Part shown: in pieces, positions 22,201 through 35,126 of the stretch
Layout of the letters: each line of letters begins with the position of its first letter
Numbering within the stretch: the stretch's first letter is position 1
Assembly: GCA_025267735.1 (NCBI GenBank)
Contig: CM046294.1
Location: forward strand, 38,191,570 to 38,255,569
Direction: 5' to 3'
DNA: 64,000 bases
Origin: Mactra quadrangularis
Taxonomy: Eukaryota > Mollusca > Bivalvia > Venerida > Mactridae
Notes under the pieces: model-generated
The model's database searches: none
What the model saw: only the letters and a program-made list of their open reading frames with translations
What the model was told of the DNA's origin: nothing
Translations under genes and position numbers: made by a program

Positions 22201-24790
22201 ATAAATCAAACACTATGATATATTGAGTATGTTTGTGTGGCTTGTTTCTGATATCATAGTATGTAAATGGTCTAAGTAATTGTCTTGTAAAACATTAACT
22301 GAGAGCAATGTTCGAAGATAATTAAAGGCATGTAAATTATATTTCATATTATGTGTAAACAACATAATTGTTGTTGTGGTATAGATTAAGTATTAGTACT
22401 AGTTAATAAAATTGTAAATGACAGTGCATATTTGATAGTAATTATATACATGTTTTCCATTCGCTTGGTGGGTTTAATCGCGTTTGAATACGGATTAAGG
22501 CGAAACCTTAATGCACTTTTGAAATTTAATTATAAACTATTTTGAATCAATTATAATCAATTTGATTAGTTGTAAGTTACTACTAAACGTAATTATTTAG
22601 ATATAGGTAAAAAATTGGAATCAAATATCTAGTCCAATGCAGTAAGCGAGTAAGAGATATTGTTTCATACGAGATATAACTGAATAAATGCTGAACTGCG
22701 ACGTATAATATGACTGCATATTTAAAACTATTATCCTCACATCGTTTGTGGCAAAACATTTGAATACATGAAGTGAAATACCTTAAAACTAGTTTAAGTA
22801 TTTAAATAATTAACTTTTTACCTAATTTTTTTATCGTTCACGTTTTAACAAAAAAAATTCTTTTTTATAGGATTACTTCAATAGCTATCACAGACAATTT
22901 CTATCAGTTTTTCTCTAACTACGAACAACTTTTATTAATCTGATTTTTTCAATTCGATACAAAGTAATAATATGTTAGAGATACTCAATTATAGTTAACA
23001 TGTAATTTAACAACCCATTAGTTCGTGTATTCTTAGATATTACCGACTTGTTTCGCGCAACACAAACGTTATCATGGTGCTTAAAAGCTACATCTCAATA
23101 AACAAGTGAGTGACTTTCGTAATGCATTTATTATAGTAAACTGTGGTAATTAGAGGCTTAAGTCAGTTATTTTTCCCTAATAAAATTAGAAGCAATCCAA
23201 TTGGTAAGTAGGTCCTTAAATTTGGAATCCTCGGATTCTATCATTGAAGTCCTATGTAAGGAAAACAAAAAATTTCATATAATATATTCTTGTTTATACA
23301 GATAATAACAGGATTGGCGAAATTTATATAGTTATTCACCCTTAAAATACTTACCTTGAATTTCAAACAAATTAAATCATTTACAAAAAAAGTGATCTAT
23401 GATTAACTTTGGCAAAATGACATTGAAAAGTAAGGGTTAAATCCGAGTAGTTCACTAATTGGACCTATTTATTTGAAGAGTATACAAGGTGAAATAACTG
23501 ACTAATGTCCCTTATTTTAAAGTATATTCAAGAAGATATTTGTAACTATAATCACCTTACACAATTCATAGCACACATTTAAGCAATGTCAAATGAAATA
23601 TGCTGTTAAAAATTAATTTTGCTAAAATCCTCGTATTGTATTCTATAATAAAATCATTTTAACTCAGCAAGTCTAAAATGTTGAAATTTATTAAACATAT
23701 CAAGTCACGTACAAACATAGTGCATTGAAGGATTTACCTTCTATTATAAGAAAGCATCGTGCATTACATACAGTACTATGATTCCTGTTGAGTATTATTT
23801 CTAATTTTCATGTAATTTCGCAATTTCAGCAACGTGTTTATTTATGTATGTACAAGCATTAGTCTTGCCAAGTTAGTTAACTAAAGAAAAAAGAATATAT
23901 TACTTTTATCAAACCGGTAATTTAACTGATAAACGATTGCCCATATATTTGTATGTTATTTTTTTTCAAATGTACAATACTGTTAACGCTATAGTTAAAT
24001 TTGTTGAAATAGTGATTTGCTATTGAATGTACCATATATCATGGTTTAAACTTCTAGTAGAGTGTCAATTATTTTGGCTCCCTAATTCATTATATTCATT
24101 GTAACGTCTATTTATAATAAAAACACAACATAAAAAACATCTTCTATTTTGGTTTTTGCAGGGTTGAACATCTGTTTGTTTTTCTTTTGTTTCTTTTGTT
24201 GTTACTGATATGTTCCTGACTCAGTTTTACTGATTTTACATTATCAATATTGATATTTGTATGCATAAATGTATCCACTTCGATCGTAGAAATACGAGTA
24301 CATCATTAATTTTGTCACTGTACGTCATTGACTCTATTAAATCACTAGACATATTCCTCATAATGTATTTACATATATTTCTACTCGCAAATCTCTGTAA
24401 CATTATGTATAGCATATCACATCTGCACGGCATGTCAATATAGTAGAATAAATTGTAGAAGAACATTGTTCTTATGTGTCTTTTATTGCAATCAAGCGTT
24501 TTCTATCCGTATAGTTAAAACTGATGGAAAATGAGTTGGAGCCTAAAGTGAAGAATCAAGAATTACAATTTACATACTGACATGCACATTTGGACACGCT
24601 TTTGTCATTACTATAGTTACGTCGTTATCACAGATATCGCCATAAATATTCATATTTAAATCTTACATTTAAATCATAAGATCATTTACAGTTTAAATAA
24701 AGCGTTCTATTTCTCTGATAACTTTGAACATTAAAGCTTATACTTTTTATGTGGATACAAAGGCGCCAAATGTGATAGCTCAGCAGTTTA
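19295..24790. other. Non-coding duplicated block (copy 1)
   Basis: Colinear with 42390-47748 in unit 2. No gene recognised. Short ORFs (20090-20287 +, 24236-24466 -) are disrupted or changed in the paralogue. Its sub-segment 20330-21105 also has a third copy at 24835-25740. Confidence 0.7.
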
Positions 24791-24834
24791 ATGTTATCAT
24801 TAAAATATGACTCATTGATGTATTATTACATATC

Positions 24835-25740
24835 AGTTCATTTCCATTAGTTTCATAAACGTGTGCATATAAATACATTATGTCTATTATCCCGTTATTT
24901 CAATTTCCAAGAAACACAATACAGTAAAACTTGGATATAAAATACTCGCTGGGCCAAAGAAAAAGGTATGTTATAACCAAGGTATGTTATATCCATATAG
25001 CATACTAAGTATGTTATATACAAAATATGAAAATTGGGCCAGGAAAAATGGTATGTTATAACCGAGTGTATGTTATAACAGAGTATGTTATAACCAAGTT
25101 CTACTGTATCATGTAAGTAGTTTGAGATCAGAATCATATGTAAATGTCCTAAAGTTATGGCAAATAATAATAAGACATGTAATCAAATATGACTACGCAT
25201 TTATTAAACTTCAATTAACCAAATATGCAACATCTCAGCATTCAATATATCTAGAGTAATTGCATTTGTAACATTGATAATATAACTACATATATTGATA
25301 ATGCAACGAACAATTCATATACTTTAAGCTTCCAAAATCACTCAGACTCGTCAGATATATATAACAGATATTGTTTAATACAAAACTGTAATTCCATTAT
25401 TGTAATTAATTCCTTACTATGAATGCATGTTCAAGTGCAAGAAATGAGATTAATAAAATAATGTCTGCAATGGATGCATGTCTCATTGGTCATATCAAAA
25501 TAAGTTTTGTATAATATAAATACTTTCTGAAGATAATATGTGACATGTTACATCTGAGTTGAATGTACTCTCCTATACTATGCAATTTTACATTAATGTA
25601 GGTCAGGTAATTTTTATCAACCTAACGACACTTTACTTAAAAGATATTATCCGATGTAACTTAGTATCCAGCTTTATGTTTTATCTAATTTACTGGATAT
25701 TTAGTTCCAAAATAATGTTTTATTTGTGAAAATAAACGTT
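24835..25740 (+). repeat. Extra copy of the 20330-21105 segment
   Basis: Shared landmarks include 'cataaacgtgtgcatat', 'gtagtttgagatca', 'atatctagagt', 'atggatgcatgtctcattgg' and 'gacatgttacatctg'. Unit 2 has only the copy at about 43430-44170 and no equivalent of this one. This copy carries a MITE at 24922-25106. Confidence 0.8.
24922..25106 (+). mobile_element. pogo/Tigger-like MITE
   Basis: 185 bp with inverted ends CAGTAAAACTTGGATATA / TATAACCAAGTTCTACTG and TA on both sides (24920-24921, 25107-25108). The related segment at 20480 lacks the insert and reads 'aatacaatgttagtagttt', an empty site. The inside carries repeated 'gtatgttataaccaa(g)' motifs. There is no coding capacity. Confidence 0.85.
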
Positions 25741-27435
25741 AAAAATTTCTTACGATATCGGCATTAATTGTTACTTCGTATTTAAAGTAGCACTATAGCT
25801 GAAATAAATGTTTTAAGAAATATACCATTATAATCCTTTTAACATCCGACTGCTAACATAAAACTCATTGCATTCATCTACGTTGTAGTCACACAATAAT
25901 AAATGCACAATTGAAATAGTCAACTATCTTAATGATCATGCATAAATGAATTAACTTTACACTGACGGTCAAAGATTTTCATCATAACAACAAAATAAAA
26001 TACAAAAGTTGACTTTTGACAAATAATAACGTCTGACCCGAGTGTGATACCAGTTAGTATTTGAAAATTGAATCAAAAACATTTATTGAACATATTTGCA
26101 TAAATGGGTTGATTGAAACATGTTGTTACGTCAGTCCAATATGTTATTATTATAAAGGAAACAGATATCACTGCTAAATAACATTACATATATTCTTGTT
26201 CTATATTAATCAGCACAAAAGCCAACGTCCAAAGAAACAAAAAAAAAACTGATAGCATTTATTTGTTTTGCTCACAAACATAAAACTTATCAATCAAAAC
26301 CAGTTTGTGACAGCAATGTGAGATTTTTGTCTTGTATTCATTGACTTTAAGAAAATTGCCAATTAAATCTAATGAACCTGTTGAACAGAATCTTCATGGT
26401 TGGAACATCTCGCTTAGGTTTGTGTCAATTTGAAGTAATTCAGTTTTAACTAAATATACAGTTTAATTGCCTGCTGCCTGCGACATTTCTTGACAGCGAT
26501 AAGCATTCAACGAATTCCTTAAGGGTATAAACATCTTCAATTGAAATAAAAAACAATAATGTAAAAATTGAGACAAAACGACATACAATTTTGAGGACAA
26601 AGACTCGAACAATCAGGAAAATGTCAATCATTCTGTTAATAAGGCGTTGCCTGGCGTATACAGTGACATTGATTGTAAATCAAAAACCAATAGCGATGTA
26701 ATTTACACTACATTTCTGGAGTTTTAAGACAGTTTATACAATTAGGATTGATAGAACTAAATTGTTCGTATTGTTTACGCGCAGTGTTTTTCCATTTCGT
26801 GAAATGTCACCATTTATGTAGTTACACATATACGTAACAAAACTGTTCATATAAGCCTAAAGCGCTATATAATGACTGCATATATCATTACACCACATTA
26901 GTGTGCATACAGTGCTTGTTGTCATTAAGGTTTACATGGACCTATGTGATCATCCAATGACTGATATCGTATCCGACTGAAGTATTTCATGGCGACATAA
27001 TTATTTTGCTAATATTAGAGTATCAATGGATTCGTTTGAAATAGTTCATCAAACAATAATGCATTTAGACTAAATAAAAACATCTATAAAACTTTTCCTA
27101 ATAATATGTATTTTAGATAGACTAACTGGAGAATAGTAGTTTATCTTACTCACTTATGCGGCGTCGGCGTAATACGTCTTGGAGCATTTTTTTTATATCT
27201 TTGACACTACTGAAAGGGTTCTCTTGAAACTCATGTCTATGGTGTTACCATTGAAAGTCAAAATCAAGTTGCATAACTCTAGCATGTGTTTTGACTGGGA
27301 AATGGCTCTTTTATAATTCGAAAACCATAATTGCTGTTGTTCAATACTAATTAATAACAATGAACGAACATTACAAATACATTTAGAGGTTGTCTTCTCT
27401 GAAAAAAGATAGTGTTTATCTAATGTCAATACTGT
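25741..27435. other. Intergenic, unit-1-specific, no gene seen
   Basis: AT-rich sequence without paralogue in unit 2. ORFs such as 26446-26631 (-) and 27193-27456 (-) show no recognisable motifs. Confidence 0.5.
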
Positions 27436-27680
27436 TTGATAGCACGCACATTTCAAATCTACTACCCGGAAGGGGCACGGGTTTTAATTCCATCCGGAGC
27501 GGTTTATTTCCTTCTGTGTAAATTTGAAAATAATCTAAATTGTAGCACATTGATAAGGTATGTATGTGATGTTTCCGACTTCGTGAAGAAGTAGGTCAAT
27601 ACGGGTTATATATAAGATACATGAAAAGATAGAGTAGGTGTTCTGTGTGTCGTAAACTTATCTTAATTTGTGTTAAATCT
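27436..27680 (+). repeat. Decayed tRNA-derived SINE
   Basis: 'tagcacgcacattt', 'ggggcacgggttttaattcc' and 'gacttcgtgaagaagtagg' match the head, B box and body of the SINE at 7056 with many changes. Similarity to unit 2 resumes inside this SINE (about 27553, aligning with 49085). Confidence 0.65.
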
Positions 27681-28814
27681 AGTACAAACTAGAAAAATAA
27701 AATCGTGCCATTTCCCATGAGGATCATCACCATTTCAATATTTTAGATAGTATTAGATATATTCTCTATAGGATTAAGTAAACAACCTATATAAGATTAT
27801 GTAAGTGATAATCACAACTTATAAACACTTAAAAAACCACCTTTATCTGTCTCTTGATAATTACGGTAACTATCAAATCTGGCACCTTGTAGGATGTAAC
27901 AAAAAGGACATTGACACTAGACATTCTGTCCAATAAAAGTCCAAATAGTGTTTCTGTTTTCGCTTGTGTAAGCCGTATCCTAAATTTCGATATGTTATTG
28001 TTAAAAATACGATGGACACTTCAATTTCTATTCTCCCCGTTTAAGTGAAGGGCCCATTTTAGTTTATAATAAAGCAAAGCTGTTTTTAATCAACCGAAAT
28101 ATAAGCTAAAAGGACACTGTATTGCTTTTTTATCATCATGAAAAACTATCAAGATCGTGTGGTAAATGTAATCATGTGAATCATTTATTTAGAAGTTAAT
28201 TCGTCTCAAGGGGTTTGCCATCATTTACAAATGAGGCAAGCATTTCTTATATGTTGTAATTGGTATCATAAATATTAATCATATCAGAATGATGAAATGT
28301 ATTTTTTAAATAATAACATTTCCTTAAAAATCACAAATTAAACAAACAAGAGAAAGTGCAACGACATCTTATTGGCAAGAATACATAGCATTCGTTCATA
28401 TATGTGGCATTGAAAAGCTCATTTTTCTTAAAAGACATTTGTAATCGATTTCATGTTCAATTTGTTATATACAATATTTGATATGCCTAGCTGCTGTATA
28501 TATTACCATTAAAATCTCTTTCACGACCTTGCGAAGCATCAATAATTTGTGATTTACTTGTTAACGGTAGACGACGATATTCAGACACAATGTTTTTCCT
28601 AATACTGTGGTATATACAAATAAAACATATATTATTATTTCATCACTCTATGTCTGTAAAATGTCAGAATATCATAACACAAATTTTATTTCAGGGATAT
28701 ATAAATTTGTTAGAAAATGACTTTAAAGTCAGGAAGACTGATTTGTGGTTTGCCTCAATCATGACGATGACGTTGAAGATAAATATAACGATACTTGTAA
28801 TAATAACTGTAATA
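27681..28814. other. Non-coding duplicated DNA before the microsatellite
   Basis: Aligns with about 49200-50355. No gene found on either strand. Confidence 0.6.
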
Positions 28815-28829
28815 CTTCTACTACTACTG

Positions 28830-28861
<32 letters not shown>

Positions 28862-29516
28862 GCTACTACTACTGCTACTGCTACTGCTACTGCTACTGCT
28901 ACTGCTACTGCTACTGCTACTGCTACTGCTACTGCTACTGCTACTGCTACTGCTACTGCTACTACTACTGCTACTACTACTGCTACTGCTACTGCTACTG
29001 CTTATGCTTCTCTTACTGCTACTGCTACTGCTGCTGCTGCTGCTGCTACTATTGCTACTACTGCTACTGCTACTGCTACTGCTACTGCTACTGCTACCAC
29101 TACTACTACTACTACTGCTACTGCTACTGTTACTGCTACTGCTACTGCTACTGCAACTGCTACTGCTGATGTTGCTGCTGCTGCTGCTACTGCTACTACT
29201 GCTACTACTACCACTACTACTACTACAACTGCTACTGCTACTGCTACTGCTACTGCTACTGCTACTGCTACTGCTACTGCTACTGCTACTGCTGCTGCTG
29301 CTACTGCTACTACTGCTACTACTGCTACTGCTACTGCTACTGCTACTGCTACTGCTACTGATACTGCTACTGCTACTGCTACTGCTACAGCTACAGCTAC
29401 AGCTACTGCTACTGCTACTGCTGCTGCTGCTGCTGCTACTTCTACTACTGCTACTGCTACTGCTACTGCTACTACTACTACTATTACTACTACTGCTACT
29501 ATTACTACTACTACTA
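28815..29516 (+). repeat. About 700-bp CTA/CTG-type trinucleotide repeat
   Basis: Nearly uninterrupted TAC and TGC triplets (ACT/GCT in other phases), with mixed (TACTGC)n blocks and small TGC runs. The paralogous site 50356-50446 has only about 30 TAC triplets. The poly-Leu, poly-Thr/Ala and poly-Ser frames across it are consequences of the repeat, not genes. Confidence 0.97.
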
Positions 29517-29835
29517 ATGATAGTAATGAGACTGTTGATGATAATACTGATGAGGTTGATAATGGTGATAATGATGCTGATAATGATAATAATAATGATG
29601 ATAATGATGAGGTCGATGATGATGATAATGATAATTATGATGATAATGATAATGATGATGATAATGATGTTGATGATAATGATGATGAAGATAGTGCTGA
29701 TGGTGATGATGATGATATTAATGATAATATTAATGATTAGAATCATAAAAAAAATAATGATATATATGAAAATAGTGATACTAATGATAATTATGATGAT
29801 GATGTTGATGATGATAATATTAATTACAACAATAA
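29517..29835 (+). repeat. Imperfect GAT/AAT repeat
   Basis: A run of GAT and AAT triplets directly following the previous repeat. The same arrangement occurs at 50447-50840. Confidence 0.9.
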
Positions 29836-32800
29836 TAATGTAATTATTACCACTATTGATATTATTACTTTTCGTATTATTATCTTTATTATTATCAATT
29901 CTGTGCGAATATTTTGTGTTTCTTATTCTACTGCATTAGTTAAAGATTCACACACACTTGACAGTTATACATACACGTCTTGCCACCAACGAAATGCTAA
30001 TCTTATACGATAAAACATGAATGTATGTGCCAATTAACCTTTATTTAGAGAGTTTACGCTTGTCTAAATAGTAATATATCATGTCAAAATGTAATATTGC
30101 GTGTTTATTAGTTATTTTACACATGTAATTACCTAGTTTCAATTAGAATTGCATCTTCGTTTTCTTATCTATTTTCTCACTCATTCATTATACATACATG
30201 GCAGTTATACACGAAAGCGTACATTTTATCAATGGAAAGGTTTATTGAAATCCAGTGATTTAACATATTATATGATTTGTATACACTAGTGCGTGCTTGA
30301 AGTCAAATACATCGTTCATGTAATGTGTTTATAACGTGTACTTTTTATTTTGTCTGAATTAGTTCAAGTTTACCAAACAATACATTGGATTTATAGTTTT
30401 GCGCATCATAATATGCTTTATTTAATGTTTTTGTAAGTCATATGGTATGATCAACAAACCTTGTTAAAGTTAAAATGCACATACCTGGCAATGCATGTGT
30501 CGTGTTACAACCGAGATAAACCTGAAGTTGGAAATTGAACTTGTCGTCATTTCTGATCATAGAGGGTTATACTTTGATTTTATAATACCATCAACAATGT
30601 CAATGTTCCACAACACGGGCTAATATCTTACTTTTAGATTGACAGGGTCAATTGTGTCAGACGCTGACTACTCGTGTAAGTCGTCTTAAAAAAGTTAAAT
30701 TAAAGTTTTTCTGATAGTTTGGTTTATCTAGAATATACAAGAATACTTCTTGTTTTTTATTATCAACAATATCCTCTTGGTCGCGTGCATGTCTGGACAC
30801 TTGATATAAATACAACTATTGTGTTATCCGATTCAGCAGAATACATTTCCTACGCAATTAGTGAGGCACTCCCTAAAGTCAAATTACAGAAATGTGATGT
30901 TACTGCTTGTAATGTTTTCATGTCGGTTTCAGATTAAGTATCAATGGACATAATTGTCCACGAGGAAACATTCATTATGCTTAATCAAGTAAAATCGTTA
31001 GTGTACCTCAAGGTCATTAAAGCGATGTCAAGTTTGATTGAGACAAATTGCTAGAATGTCATACAGATGCTCAGATTAAAGCAACTTACGGAATATGTCT
31101 TACTATAGATTTCCAGGCATACTTTGTTGAGAAATAGTCGTTCACTTGCTTAATTAATGCTATTTAGTACAGTTTTCTTAATTATAGTTATCTGTGAGGT
31201 TAATTGTCCGGCTATCAAATATCACCAAATACTTTTTCAAGACGTCTTGACGGGAATTGATTTTTTTTGCCTTATCACATGATAAAGTCAATGAACTAAT
31301 ATATACGTATGTTAGTACATTGTATAAGCATACATTTTATTTTTTAAAATATGTTTACTTGGTACACTTAGTTTGCCTTTTCTTTTATCTATCTTCAAAA
31401 CCTTAAGTTAAACATATTCAAGCTGCTTTATCTATTATTGAAAAGGATAAAACAAATCTCTAGTGTCAATATTTTCAAATGATGTATAATACATAATATT
31501 GATATACAAACCCGGTCTGTCTTTATGAAAATGAACATATTTCATATTTTAATATACATTAGATATTATGTAATAAATAAGATACTTTCCTCTAGCACTA
31601 TTAATTAATGTCAAACTCGATCTGTCTTTATGATAATAAAAACATTTCACAGACATCTTAATTCATTATTAGTATTTTATATTATTTTATAAATCGCATG
31701 CTTTTATCTAGCACTGGTAATTGACAAAATAATGCTGTTTTGTCAGTTGCAACAAAAACCGTAGTTTGTTCATGGTCTAAGAATTAATATATATTCTATC
31801 CCCAAACCAATGACTTTGAATACTTCTAACACTGTCATGCAAGTTATATTTATTCACATACGTTGTATTTTAATACAAAACACATTATGTATCGAGCGTT
31901 CTTTGGTTAAATAGATTTTTTATCAGTGCTTGTCGTATTTGCCTAGTTCATTGGAATAGTGTCGGCTTACTTACGTGAATAATACTACTTTACTTAAGAT
32001 AACATATTAAAAATGTCAATAGCACCAATCTAGCTGATATATCTGGTGCCATTGATTTAGACAATATGAGGCTATGCCAATCATCCACACCTACTTTATA
32101 TTGCATAATGACGTTTCTAAAGTGAATTTCTGAAACGCAAATTCCTTGCATGTAAATTGAAAACACTAATGTTTGCATAAACAAATATCTAAAAAATACA
32201 AATTTTCCTTCTTAATTATCAAAGCTGAATTCTAGATCATCGAAATTCTAGAAATTAGATTCAATTCGTAATTGTAGCATTATCTACGAACGAGAAATTG
32301 ATTTTACTAACGCGGGCTACTTTAATGAGATTTTCAAGTTTGTAAGTAATACCAGAATCCAAAGTAGATACGTATGTCTGATATGTTAAGACTTTAACAA
32401 ATTCTGTTATAGTATACAATAATGTATCAACTATATAAATCTGTAAATCTGGAAAAGTTCTATAAAAATGAGTATGGTTTTTAGTACAGTCAGCAATAGT
32501 ATAAATCACGTCTTTTGGTAAAATGCATTGATGACCTCGTACCAAATATCATGGGAAATTACATTGATATAATACAGTATGTATAAGTCAAATGTAAAAC
32601 AACAAAAAAATCTAACGGTGGGCTATTCAAACAGATATTATTTATATTGAAAAAAGAACAATAATACAAAGAGGTTTATGATGAGCATCATGACCTTCCA
32701 CGGGCTATCCTTGAACAGTATAGTGAACAATTAGTAGTTCATTTAATACAGTAGCTAAATATTGGATATCTTCCATAGATATTAGAGTGATTATTTTTAA

Positions 32801-34427
32801 TATCAATTAGTTTCAACATATTTGCAGTTTCTTCTCATATTACACATTTCTTAAAGTATACAATTCGTCATTAATGGTCAATATATGCATTTGTATTTTC
32901 GTACAAATAACTTATCATTCAAATGGGATCAGCATAACTTGTAATGATATGACCAAAATTACACCTAGTTAACAATTTAAACTTCTTTACACCGAGTTGT
33001 ATTTTCGTGTCTACATCATTTGTTAAAACATGATAACATGACACACCATAATTCGTATGTCTAGCTGCTGTATACATAATCATAGAATTTTCATTAAATG
33101 CCACAACATATTCTTAAGCGTTTGATATATTTGATCATTATATACTCTGAAACCCAGACATAATGAATTCTTTAATCCTGATCAACTTTATAATATAATC
33201 ACTCGATAACAGCTAAGCGTCGATAAATAATCTCTAATATAGACATCAGAAGCATTACACATAACGATAATGTTGATTAAATGATCATTTTTACGACTGA
33301 ATACGAACACTTACAATGTAAAATCAACCGAATTATCATCTTGCGCGGAAATGCACGTATATTAAGTATATTGCATAACCAGGCGCCCGTTGTAATGCAT
33401 AGCTGATATTGGCGGTTTGGTATTGCTGATGGTTCGAATAGTCCTGTCTATGTTGTTGTTAATAAATATCATTTTATGATGTTAGAAAATATGAAGCAGG
33501 AATGAAACAACATATAAGAATGATCGCAGATTCACAAAGGTTAAACGTATTGCTATAAACTCTATCCGTTTGAATCCTCTGGATATCTGGATTATCATCA
33601 GAATGTGTAATTCTGCCATACGGGCAATAATATGCACCCTACACAGTTACGCACGTTCATGCATAAATAGACAAATTATGCCTATATAAAAATAATTATG
33701 TCATATCGTGCAGTTAAAATGCGTGAACGTTGATCATTTCACATTCTGTTACTTGTTTTTCTTTTAAAATAACATTTATACGTTCTTATCTATTTTATTG
33801 TCCAAACATTACACAAAATGACAGTTCAACACAAATGTCTATATAGTAATAATTCACTGTAATAAAATGTTATTATGAGTCGGTAATGATAGTTGCGTGC
33901 AAGGTAATGGATACACTTTCGGGCTCATTTAAAGAAAGTAGTTGTTATACGTTATGATAACTTTAAAGACACATTTTGATTTATTCTTAGCTTTAGACAA
34001 GTTTTTTAACCGCTCAATATAGGTCAGTTTTTACTGCACAAGTTTTCTTCTATACAATCTTATTATTCTACGCACAAATATTATAGCGTTGATTGCTTCT
34101 AGATATGTTTAGTTTTTTTCTAGACACTCGTCGTTTTCACAATAAAAATATGGATAAATGCCATATTAATAAAGTTTGCCAAAACGAGCTCCAAATAATA
34201 TTCTGAACTATAAAACGACTTTGATAGTGATAAATATTCAGTTTGCTGAGTAACATTACAATGTCATACAAATATAGATAGTAACGCCTTTGAACGTAAC
34301 ATGAATAGTTTCACCTGCCGTAATATGTGGTCAGCAATTATCATTCAGTTGTCTATGTACACTTATTATACAGGAGGGTTTCTGTAACCACCACATTGAT
34401 GTACTTTATATTAGATGTTGAAGCTAT
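29836..34427. other. Non-coding duplicated block (copy 1)
   Basis: Aligns with about 50851-56868 apart from two insertions in unit 2. Two ORFs keep frame and stop between copies (30767-30937 + with about 52680-52852; 32261-32440 - with 54169-54350). Changes between copies are mostly amino-acid altering, so I do not call genes. Confidence 0.6.
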
Positions 34428-34487
34428 TTGTTTGTTTGGGTTTTACAACGCAGCAACACAGAAAGGTTATAGCGCGATATTATGCGT
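34428..34487 (-). repeat. SINE 3'-end fragment, reverse orientation
   Basis: 'tttgtttgggttttacaacgc' onward corresponds to the reverse complement of the tail region at 18361-18420. A paralogous fragment lies at 56869-56925, so it predates the duplication. Confidence 0.7.
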
Positions 34488-35042
34488 TGATATGAAAAAG
34501 GCATTTGTAAAGAGAGTTAAAATACATATATACAATAGTATTTTGCATGACAAAATGCATGCATCAACAGCTGATTAAAAGAAGCATGCTCACACCAATT
34601 CAATGCTGCCGGTACAATTGCCCTTGCACAATTAAATAACCTGTTTAAGAAACATTTAATAACGATCATTACGGAGAGGTTATTTTGCAAGTTCAATTAC
34701 TTTGTGTGTGTGCAAAACCATTAATAACCGATTAATTAAATAATAAATAGTTTGCATTAGTTTGCATGTTATAGTCCATTACATTCAATACGCACATTGT
34801 AAATACGAAAATAAAAAAATGTTAAATGCAAATTCATATACTGTTCATACGTTGAAGAATAATAATTCAATACATAATTACATTATATATTTATTATGTA
34901 CTTAATACCTTTTAATTAAATATATGCAGCTTTAAGTCCTTTTAACTGAGACCACCTTTTTGTGTTGGTGCGCCGAAATAACAATGTTAAACAGTTCTAT
35001 ATTTTTCTGTTTCACCAAGCTCAGTTAATAAATTTAAACAGA

Positions 35043-35126
35043 TTGTCGGCGTGGCTGAGTGGTTTAACCGTTTGGTAGGTTTCCATAGAATTACCCGCTT
35101 CATGTTCATCACATTCGGATCCTGTC
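35043..35126 (+). repeat. tRNA-Ser/Leu-like pseudo-tRNA or SINE head
   Basis: 'gtcggcgtggctgagtggtt' is a class-II tRNA A box and 'cattcggatcctgtc' a damaged B box. The paralogue is at 57485-57568. The stems do not pair well enough for a functional tRNA, and no SINE body is recognisable beyond it. Confidence 0.5.

Noticed and set aside
28590..29843. Long ORFs on both strands (417, 351 and 331 codons)
   Set aside because: They are poly-Leu, poly-Ser and poly-Thr/Ala translations of the trinucleotide array. Any frame stays open there, and the paralogue has only about 30 triplets.
30719..30937. Exon-like ORF with the same frame and stop at about 52680-52852
   Set aside because: About a dozen amino-acid-changing differences against about one silent one between the copies. 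This is no sign of protein-level constraint.
32261..32545. Minus-strand ORF shared with 54169-54366
   Set aside because: Around nine replacement and three silent changes, and the N-terminal halves differ. It looks neutral.
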